Assembly (NCBI GenBank): GCA_016858145.1
Contig: JAEHOE010000053.1
Location: forward strand, 186,001 to 250,000
DNA length: 64,000 bases
Direction of reading: 5' to 3'
DNA from: Edaphochlamys debaryana
Taxonomy: Eukaryota > Chlorophyta > Chlorophyceae > Chlamydomonadales
Shown here piece after piece: positions 42,601 to 53,061 of this stretch. Below the pieces are notes generated by a model. It worked only from the letters and a program-made list of their open reading frames with translations. It had not been told where the DNA came from and searched no databases. Positions within the stretch are counted from its first letter, which is position 1; every line of letters begins with the position of its first letter. The position numbers and the translations under genes were made by a program.

Positions 42601-45600
42601 GCCGACTGTAACATACTCCGAACCCCACAACATTGGGTCTTCTGATCAAAAGCGCAACTGAGATCTGTGGGTAGATCTTGACGCCCATGCATCCCCATCC
42701 CGCCCCTGCTGGATGGAGGCGGCTCCACCTCGCTGCTCATGGTGGCGCTCAGCAGGGGGTAGGCGCCGTACCTGCGGCATCGTACGACAGGATTATTGGA
42801 AAGTAAGATGGTAGATGGGGCTAGGCGCAATCCCATGTCCCTACCGCCCTGGTGGGTCGTGGTCCGTGGTGCCGCCGCCTCTTCCCTCGCCCCCACCTGT
42901 CCTGGGCGTTGACGTCAGCACCCGCATCGATCAGGATCTGGGCCAGATCCAGAACCGCGTGGTGGGCTGCATGGGAAGTCAGATGGGGAGATCCAGAAAG
43001 GGGGAGGGCACGCAAGTTGGGGCCGGCGCCGGGCGGTTGGTGCAATCAGTAACGGCCGTAACTATACCCGCATTCAGGGCCTGCTTGGGGCCCTACCTGT
43101 CGCGTGGTGCAGCGCCGTGAACCCCGCCGCATCCCGTGCGTCCACCCGCGCCCCCGCCTCGATCAGCCGCCGCAGCACCTGCGGGACCGGGCCGGCAGGG
43201 GGTGTCAGCGGGGCCAGGCCGATGGAGCCGGGGAGGCCCCCTTTGGGATGGTAGGCCCCCTTGGGGATGGGAGGCCCCCTTTGGGATGGTAGGCCCCCTT
43301 GGGGATGGGAGGCCCCCTTAGGGATGGGAGGCCCCCTTAGGGATGCAAGGCCCCCTTGGGGATGCAAGGCCCCCTTAGGGATGGGAGGCCCCCTTAGGGA
43401 TGGGAGGCCCCCTTAGGGATGGGAGGCCCCCTTAGGGATGGGAGGCCCCCTTAGGGATTGGAGGCCCCCTTAGGGATGGGGGCAACAGCATGGGTGCGTC
43501 TGTGTGCCCAGACGCCTGAGGATAAATCGCATGGGAACACCGCACCCCCATGCCCACGGCTGCTCTTTGCCCCTGTACCACCCTCCACTGTCCCACCCGG
43601 CTGTGCTTGGTGCCGCGCTCTGCATCCGTCCTGCACGCCTGCAGCCAAGGACGGGGGTGCGGGGGAGGGGGGGTATGGGGACTCTTCACAGCTAGGGAGA
43701 GGCGATAGCGTCCAAGCCCAGAACGCACCAGCCCACGGCTACCAAGGCTTACCCAGGCGCCCTGACCGCTTGCGCCCCTCCTGTCTACCGCCCCCAGGCT
43801 CACCCCGCCCTTCACCCGCCCCCAGGCTCACCCCGCCCTTCACCCGCCCCCAGGCTCACCCCGCCCTTCACCCGCCCCCAGGCTCACCCCGCCCTTCACC
43901 CGCCCCCAGGCTCACCCCGCCCTTCACCCGCCCCCAGGCTCACCCCGCCCTTTACCCGCCCCCAGGCTCACCCCGCCCTTCACCCGCCCCCAGGCTCACC
44001 CCGCCCTTTACCCGCCCCCAGGCTCACCCCGCCCTTCACCCGCCCCCAGGCTCACCCCGCCCTTCACCCGCCCCCAGGCTCACCCCGCCCTTCACCCGCC
44101 CCCAGGCTCACCCCGCCCTTCACCCGCCCCCAGGCTCACCCCGCCCTTCACCCGCCCCCAGGCTCACCCCGCCCTTCACCCGCCCTCAGGCTCACCCCGC
44201 CCTTCACCCGCCCCCAGGCTCACCCCGCCCTTCACCCGCCCCCAGGCTCACCCCGCCCTTCACCCGCCCCCAGGCTCACCCCGCCCTTCACCCGCCCCCA
44301 GGCTCACCCCGCCCTTCACCCGCCCCCAGGCTCACCCCGCCCTTCACCCGCCCCCAGGCTCACCCCGCCCTTCACCCGCCCCCAGGCTCACCCCGCCCTT
44401 CACCCGCCCCCAGGCTCACCCCGCCCTTCACCCGCCCCCAGGCTCACCCCGCCCTTCACCCGCCCCCAGGCTCACCCCGCCCTTCACCCGCCCCCAGGCT
44501 CACCCCGCCCTTCACCCGCCCCCAGGCTCACCCCGCCCTTCACCCGCCCCCAGGCTCACCCCGCCCTTCACCCGCCCCCAGGCTCACCCCGCTCGGGTCC
44601 GCCCCCTGCCCCCGGATGCGCTGCGCCCCCGCCACCACCACCACCACCAGCGGCAGTTGGGCCTCCAGCGCCCGCAGCCGCAGGTCCGACTGCTTAAACT
44701 CCTTGACGAACTCGCTGGGGGGTGAGGAGAGGGAGAGGCGGTCGTGGTCGCGGTCGGAGGAGGCATGAGTGCCGTGCGTGCTGCGACCAGGAGCCATGGG
44801 AGGCAGGCGACAGCGGCTGCTCGCGGCTTCTAATGCTCTGCTGTTTGGTGCTGACACGTGAGGCAAGGACGCCGCAGGAGCCGGTGCTGCCATGCCGGTA
44901 CTCCTGCCCAACGCAATGCCGAGTGAGCCCCCTGCCCGCTGCCGGCCTCCCTCTGCAACCCCACTCCTTAATGCGCAGGTGGCCGCCAGGAGGGCTCCGC
45001 GCCCTCGGATTTACCCCCTTCCCTTCTCCCTCCTCAAGACCTGACACGCTCCTCCCCTGCCGTCGCCACCCTCCCGCTTTCCCCCAACGCGCGGCTCACT
45101 CCTCGCTCCCGAGGTAGGCCGCCAGAAAGGTCCGCGAGGGCCAGGCGCTCTGCGGACTCATGGTGGTGCCCACCTGCGGGAAAAGGGCGTGGGGCCGTCG
45201 GTGGGAGGGGGAGGTCTGTTGCTGAGGCCGGACGCCAGGGCAGCCCGGATTTCAGGGCACAGCAGTCCGGGCCAACTGAGCGCGTCGCGCTCAGGGGCGG
45301 AGGCGACTGGGCCCCGTGTGCGCTGCGTGCAGTGTGCGGACTGCGGCTGCCGGAGTCAAGCTCATGCTGCTCGGCATGCCGGGGCACAGCACGCAGCGCG
45401 GACCTAGCCTCCTGCCGCGCCCACCCTCACCCCCGAGGCCCCGACCCCTTCGCCACCGACACCCCCCACGCCCCGACCCCACCCGCCACCCTGCCCACCC
45501 TGCTCTGCATGGCGCGCAGGGCTCGGTCCGATCCGTCCCTGCACCGCACGGGGCTCTGATCCCCATCTTCCTCCTGCGCGGGTGCACGACAGGCGACGCG

Positions 45601-46569
45601 TCAGGTCAGTATCACAACCCCCGCATCTTGACATCTCGATCATCACGGGGAAACCAGGACCGGTACCCTGCCCCCACCCGCCCCCACCCGCTCGAACCCC
45701 CACCTGCCGGAGCCGATCCAGCTCCCCCTGCAGGAAGGCGCTGCCGGGGTCGCACCGGAGGCCCTCCAAGAGGGTCCTCTCCGCATCGCCTGGCCTGTGG
45801 GTCCAGCAAGGGCGAGCGCAAACTGGTCTGTGAACCCGATGCAGCCTGTGTTTGATGCCGGCAGAACCGACTGCCACCCTCGACTGCCACCCCAGCGCCG
45901 CCGCTCGTTCCCACTCAAACCTCCCCAAGAGCCACCGCAGCTGGGGCAAAGAGGCGCTGTAGGACCCGGCCTGCCAGAACTTTGCCCCACCCATCCCCAC
46001 TCAGGAGTTTCCCACAGTCCGAGGCTTCGACTCTGATTGGCAGGCGCTTGCTCCTTGACAACCCCTCCCACCGTATGAGCCCGATCTGCGCCGCTGCCTT
46101 GCGGCCGTAGGCTTTGGCGAATCCGGGGTCGGCTGCGAGGCACTCCTCGGCCGCTGCGAGCGCCTGGGCCCACTGCTTGAGGCCCAGGTGGCAGGCGGAG
46201 GCGTTGGAGAGCAGCAGGGGGTGCCCGGGGCTCAGCGCGAGCGCCCTGGGGGTGAAGAAGTCAGAGGGTGGTTGTGGGTTAGGGGCGGGGTGTAGCGGTG
46301 GAGGCGAGACTGAGGTAAGGCCCCGGGTGGATACCACGCCGGCGAAATGCGGTAAAGCCGTGTCCGCGAAGGTTGCAATCGCATTGAGGCGGTCGCATGA
46401 CCAGCTCGCAGCGCGGAGCATTTGCCTCCAGAATGTGTTGGGTCGCAGCTCTGCGCACAGCGCACCTGTTGTACCTATCTAATGCTTCAGCATACTGTTT
46501 CTTGGTGAAAAGAGCGCCACCCTCGTCCTTTAATTGCTGTGCTTCTGCGGAGAGTTCGGTTGGCGCCAT
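39695..46569 (-). CDS. TPR-ankyrin-MYND zinc-finger protein
   Basis: Eighteen exons join in phase to about 553 residues: 46466-46569, 46072-46245, 45704-45794, 45100-45173, 44588-44714, 43097-43178, 42897-42966, 42729-42771, 42485-42570, 42166-42224, 41905-41992, 41475-41643, 41037-41121, 40845-40893, 40572-40686, 40292-40367, 39928-40037, 39695-39754. Residues about 5-120 form TPR helices (ALFTKKQYAEALDRYNRA, WAQALAAAEECLAADPGFAKAYGR). Residues about 190-300 are ankyrin repeats (LIEAGARVDARDAAGFTALH, ILIDAGADVNAQD, LLLAAGAKADLQDNDGCSAL). A MYND zinc finger follows with all ligands: CAQC, CAGC, YCSREC and HWPSHKAEC. A C-terminal domain ends at a short final exon. The parts suggest a chaperone-linked or regulatory adaptor; no catalytic SET domain is present. 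Confidence 0.85.
43230..43480 (+). repeat. 19-bp minisatellite, about 13 copies
   Basis: Head-to-tail GGCCCCCTTAGGGATGGGA units with minor variants (TTTGGGATGGT, TTGGGGATGGG), in intron 5 of the TPR-ankyrin-MYND gene. Confidence 0.93.
43796..44590 (-). repeat. 28-bp minisatellite, about 28 copies, carrying donor-like sites
   Basis: A highly uniform array with unit CACCCCGCCC TTCACCCGCC CCCAGGCT on the plus strand. It sits in intron 5 of the TPR-ankyrin-MYND gene (minus strand), starting exactly at the exon-5 donor (44587/44588). Read on the gene's strand each unit contains GGGGTGAGCC, the same sequence as the functional donor. The array seems to have grown out of the splice junction. Only one or two single-base variants are visible (CCCTCAGG near 44188, CCTTTACCC near 43950 and 44008). 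The period is not divisible by three, and the plus-strand unit has no stop in any frame, which gives a spurious 436-codon open frame. Confidence 0.96.
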
Positions 46570-47271
46570 CTAGAAGGGCTGTCGCTTGTGAGCAGTCCTC
46601 CCTGCTCCTAGCAACCTATGACTGTAATTGACGTCTCCGCCCAATAACTGTATGTAGCAGCCGACAATGCCGCGGCGTGCCGTCACCCGTGATAACCCCA
46701 CCCCCCGCCGCCCCCCACGCGTTGCGTGGTGCGGCCCTTAGGATCCCTGTGCGGCTGCTTGCTCCTGCCTGTCGCTCGGCCTCTCCCTCTTTCTGTTGCG
46801 TTGCGCACAGCCTAGTTGCGTTCAGCTGCATCCCCCTTTGTCGTCGTCCGGACTACGCTGCACGGCCCCTGCGAGCATAGAAACCCCACCGTCCACCCGG
46901 CTCCCCCGAGCCTGCATCGCCGCACCAATGCCAACCGCGTGCAGCCACGGGGCGGCGGCGATGGCTTACAAGACTGCTATCCCGATCCTCAGATAACTTG
47001 CTGCGTCACGCCACGTCTTGTCTCTTGTGATCGGCGCCTGGCACAGATATGCGGGCCACGCGCGTTCCCCTCGCCAGCGGCTGTGCCAATGCGGCACATG
47101 CAGCCGTTCGTCTCTCGGAAGCAATCACGGACCACCCCCTCCTGCCCACTCCCCACCTGCCTGCGCCCCTCCTTCCCGGGCCCATTATTCTACGACCAGC
47201 CTCCACGTCCTCATCCTCCCTCCTCAATCCCTCCTTCAACCATTTCCCCCCCTCCGCTTCCTCACGGCCCC
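46570..47271. other. Interval upstream of the TPR-ankyrin-MYND gene
   Basis: Promoter and 5' UTR of the TPR-ankyrin-MYND gene, and the 3' UTR of the SEX4 gene. No further gene seen. Confidence 0.4.
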
Positions 47272-50200
47272 TCACGGCAGCTTGTCTGCCATGGAGGCCC
47301 ACGCGGGCGGCGCCCCCTCCCGCACCGTGCCGTGCAGCTCGTCGTGCGTTGCCCAGGGGCACAGCATGGCCCGCAGCTCGTCCCGCTCGTCCTGGGTCAG
47401 GTCGCCGCCTGGGGCGCGGCGGGCAGCGGGCGGCAGGTAGCGGAGGGAGGGATGACGGGAGAGGGCAGCGGAGGGAGGGATGAAGGCAGCAGGCAGCGGG
47501 CAAGTCCTTGCAGTCCTGATTCTGCTGAAGACACAGGGCCGCGCGTTCACCGAAGGGGGCCAATTCTCGCCCACCGCACGAGCCTGCCCTCACACCCACC
47601 CAGCCGCCCACCCACCCTGCGCCAGGATGCGCTGCTGGGCGATGGCTAGGTGGTCGGGCACCGAGCGCCCCAGCACCTGGGGGCGGAGGGGCAGGGGGCA
47701 GGAGGAGGGGGAGACATGGGAGGAGCACAGGCGGCTGTCAGGTCTTGATTTCAGCGGACGGGTTCTCCACGCAGGGCAAGCAAGAGAGGCGAGAAGGGGA
47801 CGGCAGGGGCACACGCGGCTTTCCCGCCTCCGATGCCTGGGCGGGTCGAGGCCGCAACCCGGGATTATTCCAGCCCCCAGCTCCAGAGCTGCCAACCACC
47901 AACCACCACCAACCGCCTCACCTCGATGTAGTTGTTGGTGTTGTTGCCGTCCGCGTAGGTGGGGTGGTCGGCGGAGTAGGTCCAGTTGCCGTCCACGATG
48001 AACTTGTAGGGGTAGCGGCCTTTATGGAGGGGCGCCAGGGGAGGGGGGGTAGCGCGTGTGGGGAAGGGCGAGAGAGCAGTCACAGACACTGTCACACCTA
48101 CCTGCACCCGCCTCGCCCTGAACACAGCCGCCCAAGCGCCCTCAAGCCCTCCACTCGAGCCCAAGTGCCCTTCCTCCCCCCGTCCCTCCCACCCCACCCG
48201 GCTGCAGCGTCCGCTTGAGCACCAGGCGGCCCGTGGCGCGCCCGTGCGGCCCCCGCTCCGTGGTGAGGGGCAGCTGCTGGTGCCAGCCCACGTCCAGGCC
48301 AGCGATCTGGGGAGGCGGCGGGGCGGGGAGGGGACCATGTGTGACCCTGTGACAGCAGCGAGTAAAGCAACCGGGAAGGGACGATGTGTGCGGGGAGGAG
48401 TGGGCGAAGCGGAGGCCGAGAGGGGCCGATCTGGGGTGCCGATCTGGGGTCCAGGCCCGCGATTTGGGGAGCAGGCGGGGCGGAACGTGGGTGTGAGGTG
48501 CGGGGTGGGGGGTGCTGGGGTGGGGAATGTGAAGTGCGAGCCGCCGTCCCACCGTCAGTTCGGTTTTGATCGTCCGCACATTCCCCCTCCTACTACCGTA
48601 CACCAGCCCCGCACGCCCGGCCTGCGTGCCCCCCACCTTCCAGTCCGAGGTGGTCCCCAGGCGGTGCACCCCGATGGTGACCGGGACCGGGTCCGTGCCC
48701 ACCAGCAGGTCCACGGTGGCGGAGCGGATGGCCTTTGGGGGGGGGGTAGAGGGGTAGGGGTAGGGGGGAAGGGAGAGGATTGAAATCGAGGAGTGGCGCC
48801 TTTGGAAACGAGCAGCGCACGCCACGCCCGCGTCATGAGCGGCACTGGTCTCGACCCCTCCGCCCCAGCACACCCCGCCTTCTCCCAAAGACAACCCCGC
48901 AATCCCCGAAGGCCCCAACCCCCGCCTGCCGACGCCCCTGCCCCACCGACCCTCCCACGCCGCCCTGCTCACGTCTATCCGCGGGCTGCACAGGCGCTGG
49001 CTCCGCAGCAGCTCGTACGCGAAGTCCAGCTGCATGTCCCGCAGCCAGAACATGTAGGCCAGGGCGGTGGCGGGGGCGCGGCCCAGGCCTGGGGAGGAGG
49101 GTGGAGGGGTGTTTGTTGCGTGGCGGGATCGTGCTGACGCCAAGATATGCTTGTATAGGTACATACCACCCCTAGGGTTAAGTGGTAGGGAGGATGCGGA
49201 TGTGAGGGGGGCGGCCCAAGCCGTGTTCGGGGGGCGCGGCCGAGGCCTTGTGCGGGAGGGCGGGGGTGAAACGGGGAGAGGGGGAAAGGGGGGGAAGGGG
49301 GGGCGGACGGGGTAGCAGGCGGGGAGAGGGGCAGAGGGGAGGGCGGGTGGGGTGACGAGGCAACGCTGCCGTGTGCCGAGCTCGGGTGAGCGTCGACCCG
49401 CGCCAGCGGGGCTGAGGGCTGAGGGCGGACGGCGGGGCCACGACCCGAGCGCAAATGAGGCCTTCCGGAGCCGGGCGGTTGCCCGGCGGCGCGTGCGGCG
49501 GTCCCGTTGGCCGCTCTCACCGGCGGTGCAGTGGATGTAGACGGTGCCGGCGTTGGGGTCGTGCTCGCGGGCCAGCCGGGACACAGCCTTGGGGAGGGGG
49601 GGGGGAGGAGAGGGATGGGGACGGAAGCAGGGGCGAAGGAGGTAACGCCGGGCAGGCCCAACGATGCAGGCGTGAAGAGGTAGGGGGTCCCGACGAAGCA
49701 GAGCCCCGCAGCCCTCTGTAGCTGGCCCTTTGGTTGCGGCCCGCGGGCCCAGGGGCACTCTGCACACCCTGCGTGCCGCGTGCCGGGGCGTGCCGAGGCG
49801 GGGACCCGCCCCACCCCACCCCACCCCGAACCCACCTTGGGCAGCTTCCTGCGCAGGTCGAAGGGGTCGAAGTCGCGGATGGGGAAGCGCACGTGCTTGA
49901 TGTCGCCCCGCTCCGCGCAGCGCTCCTGGGGGGGGCAGATGGGGGGGCGAGAAAGGGGCCGTGAGGCCAGGACGGAGGTCCACGGCAGGCGGCCACGTTG
50001 GGGCCGCGCCGCGCCATGTGAGGCCTCCTCATCATACCCCGAGCATCTCAACACCACAACCCCACCTGGATGGGCTTGATGTCGAGGCTGAAGTACTCCA
50101 TGTCCGGGTCCTCCTGGAAGGGGGGAGCGGGTGGGAAGGTGGGAAGACGGAGGAAAGCAAGGTCAAGCAGGTTAATTGCACGTTTCTGCAAAGCTAACTC

Positions 50201-51960
50201 TGACAGATGCTTGCGATTACCCGTATCCCCTAGCCTCGCGCCCACGCTTTAAAGACTAGCCCTCGCCGGCAGGCAGACCCGCGCCCGGCACACTCCTGGC
50301 GGTCCCCGCCCCCGTCTGCCGCCGCTTGCCCCCTACCCAGGGCGCCTCCCTCCCCTGTCCCCTCCCTTTACGACACGTAGCTCTCCCCTCCACCGCCCCC
50401 CTCCTCCCCCCCGGACCCGCCTGCAGGCAGAACACCACCCGCACTCGCTCCTTCTCCGCCAGGTAGTCCACGTCAGCGGGGGTCTGCGGCCGAGGGGGGG
50501 AACGCACGGGAGGAACGGGGTGGGGCATGACTTTTGGGGCATGGAGCTGTACGTGGGAGCCTGCCGCTTGGAGTCTGAGTGGAGGGGTTACAGCGAAACC
50601 CGCGTATCCTGTCCGGCCAACCGCCAACCGCTCCAACGGACCTGCAGGCAGCTGCCCACGATGATGTCGGGCATGATGCGGTTGTAGTTAAGCCCGTCCT
50701 CATGGCGGTACGTTAGGGTGGTCCCCATCTTCTTCTGCATCACCTCGCTGAGGAGGGGACGGGTGGGGTTGAAGGGGGAGGCAGGCGATCGGGGGGGCAG
50801 GACGGGGAGGGTCCGGAACTCTAAGACGCAGCCTGGCTGGAAGGTCCTTAAGCGCCGTATGAGGGAGCCGAGAGTACGCAACCGCGCGTGCAGCCTTAAG
50901 TTTCTAACTCTCTGCGAGTCGGGCACTCGCCCACCTCTGTTCCATCTTGCCGTGGTTCGCTTTGAGTGACTGAGGGCCCACGTGAGACCCCACGGGCGGG
51001 GCTTCGCCGGGACCGACCATGGACGCGCCCCCATGTAACCCCTTCCCTGCCCCTACCTGTACTCCTCGCTCTTCTTCTCCTCCGCAGCAACCTCATCCTC
51101 TGTAGGAACTTCAGCCGCAGCCTCGGAGGTGCTCGGAGCCTCTGCGGGCAGGCATGAGGACGGTTGGGAGCAATGGGAGGGCGAACGGACCACGTGACGG
51201 CGTAAGCCGTAGTTTGGTCAACTCGTTGGTACGTGAACCTTGTGCGTGTTATGGGCTGCTGTGCTGTGCTATGTGTGGGGCCAGCACGCTTCGAGGTCAA
51301 CGCTAAGCTGGTGCGCAGGGTCTTGTGCGACTGCAGCCACCCGCAAGAGGAGCCAGCCAGCCTTGGCCCGTGCCTCGCCAAGCCTGAATGGCGCCCCTAG
51401 ACCCCAACCCAAACCTATGCACTGGGTCTGCCCCTATCCTTCCTTGCCCGACTAGTTCGGGATCAAGCAGGGTCCGTAAGGTGAGGGGCCTGCACTAAGC
51501 GTCTTCTCTGGCCCAAGCACCGTTCCCCGGCCTCAGGACCCACCTGCCCCTGCAGCCTCAGCCGCCTGCACAACCCCTGTTGGGGCGGTACAGAGAGGGT
51601 GCCAGGTTCAGGAGGAGCATGCATGAGGTACAGGCGGGGGAGACGCTCGTGTGGGGCGGCGGCACATCGTGGGTCCCAGATGTGGGTGTTGCAGGTGACG
51701 ACAGCCCGGCCGAGCGACCTCGGTCAACGTCGCAACTCACATGAACGACGAAGAGACGACTCGCCAAGCTGCTGACCCCGTGCGCTCGCTGGGCCCGCGA
51801 CCTTCCGTGCCGAGAGGGGTGCTTTGAGCCGCCTGCGCCCGAAACGTGCGTGAGCCGTGAGGCATTTTCCCTTGTGATCTAACGCTATGGAGCTATGCAA
51901 AGCTCACCTGCACGGTGCTGGGGCCGGCAGGCAGCGCCCCGAGAAAGACGCGAGGGACAT
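47272..51960 (-). CDS. SEX4: Plastid phosphoglucan phosphatase SEX4
   Basis: Fifteen exons join in phase to about 417 residues: 51908-51960, 51741-51832, 51544-51576, 51057-51141, 50642-50747, 50421-50483, 50066-50113, 49836-49925, 49521-49587, 48973-49088, 48637-48732, 48198-48306, 47922-48019, 47616-47676, 47272-47408. A Ser/Arg/Ala-rich transit peptide ([16 protein letters not shown]) leads to an acidic linker. The dual-specificity phosphatase domain has the catalytic loop HCTAGLGRA (Cys and Arg present) and upstream [14 protein letters not shown] and [20 protein letters not shown]48 starch-binding domain follows ([23 protein letters not shown]), then the SEX4 C-terminal motif. The enzyme removes phosphate from phosphorylated starch glucan so that amylases can degrade it. 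Intron 6 appears to use a GC donor. It is divergently arranged with DPM1. Confidence 0.95.
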
Positions 51961-52284
51961 GGCTGTTATTGTCCTCACGCAAAAGGAGCACGTCCCAGTG
52001 AGTCGAGTAGGCGACACGACAGTAAGGAGTATGGTGTGCTTGGCCTCGCAAACGCTTTGCCTCTTGCATCGAGGCAAATCCACGCCTGGCGATCCCGCTT
52101 CCACTCCAGTCTGCTCCGATCACCACCAAGGACCCCGCATAACATCCTACGTCGCACAGATCATTGACATACCTGAACCTGTAGCCTGGTTCGGCAGCAT
52201 GCGAGTTGACTAGCTTTTCTTGGCGTTGCCTTGTTGACGGAGGTGGTCCACTATCCTTCTAGGATGACGTTATAGACTTCCGCC
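51961..52284. promoter_or_regulatory. Compact divergent promoter of SEX4 and DPM1
   Basis: Only 324 bp separate the SEX4 and DPM1 start codons, so the two genes probably share a bidirectional promoter. No TATA-like motif is obvious. Confidence 0.55.
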
Positions 52285-53061
52285 ATGTCAGCTGCGGCGG
52301 AAGAGCAGCTGCGGCAGAGGAAGGGTCGCGAGGGCGGGGCGAGCGCAGCTACGCCCGAGCTGTCCGTAATCGTCCCCACCTACAACGAGCGCGAGAACGT
52401 GGCGGTGCTGACTTGGATGCTGCATAAGGTGCTCGCTGACGTGGTGACCTACGAGATCATCTTCGTCGACGACGCCAGCCCCGACGGCACTGCCACGGCC
52501 GTCAAGCAGCTGCAGGATGCCTTCGGCGCCGATTGCGTGAAGCTCGTGTCACGCCCTGGCAAGCTCGGCCTCGGATCGGCGTACACGGCTGGCTTGGCAG
52601 CCGCGAGCGGGGAGCTGGTGGTCCTAATGGATGCAGACCTGTCACACCACCCCAAGCACCTCCCCGCGATGCTGGCAGCGCTGCGCGACTCAGGCGCAGA
52701 CATCGTATCCGGCACACGGTACCGCCTCGGAGGAGGAGTGGCGGGCTGGAATCTGCGCCGCAAACTCACCAGCCGCGGCGCCAACCTCCTGGCATCTTTC
52801 CTGCTTGGCGCGCGCACCTCGGACCTCACGGGCGCGTACCGCCTGTACCGCCGCCAAGCGCTTGCTGCACTCCTGCAGCGTACGGCATCTGTGGGGTACG
52901 CGTTCCAGATGGAGATCATCGTGCGGGCGCAGTACATGGGCTATCGAATCGCCGAGGTCCCCATCGTGTTCGTTGACCGGCTGTACGGCACGTCCAAGCT
53001 CGGCGTTGGTGAGTACGTGCAGTTCGTCAAGGGACTGGCGAGGCTGCTGGTGGGGCTGTGA
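52285..53061 (+). CDS. DPM1: Dolichol-phosphate mannosyltransferase catalytic subunit
   Basis: A single uninterrupted frame of 258 residues. It is a family 2 glycosyltransferase that makes dolichol-phosphate-mannose from GDP-mannose and dolichol phosphate for N-glycans, GPI anchors and O-mannosylation at the ER. Motifs in order are SVIVPTYNERENV, EIIFVDDASPDGT, the DxD-type MDADLSHHP, VSGTRYR, a DLTGAYRLYRR segment, and YAFQMEIIVRAQY. There is no C-terminal membrane helix, as in the plant/animal type that needs DPM2/DPM3-like partners. The complete lack of introns is unusual in this window. A TGTAA at 53640-53644 is a candidate polyadenylation motif. Confidence 0.96.
   Translation: MSAAAEEQLRQRKGREGGASAATPELSVIVPTYNERENVAVLTWMLHKVLADVVTYEIIFVDDASPDGTATAVKQLQDAFGADCVKLVSRPGKLGLGSAYTAGLAAASGELVVLMDADLSHHPKHLPAMLAALRDSGADIVSGTRYRLGGGVAGWNLRRKLTSRGANLLASFLLGARTSDLTGAYRLYRRQALAALLQRTASVGYAFQMEIIVRAQYMGYRIAEVPIVFVDRLYGTSKLGVGEYVQFVKGLARLLVGL

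Noticed and set aside
43230..43480. TTAGGG motif suggesting an interstitial telomeric repeat
   Set aside because: The true unit is 19 bp and the hexamer occurs once per unit; it is not a tandem telomere repeat.
43458..44768. 436-codon plus-strand open frame rich in Pro/His/Thr
   Set aside because: It is produced by the 28-bp minisatellite, whose unit has no stop in any frame; it lies antisense in an intron.
48142..49983. 613-codon minus-strand frame over SEX4
   Set aside because: It joins true SEX4 exons of one frame with intron sequence; conserved neighbours are in other frames and splice consistently.
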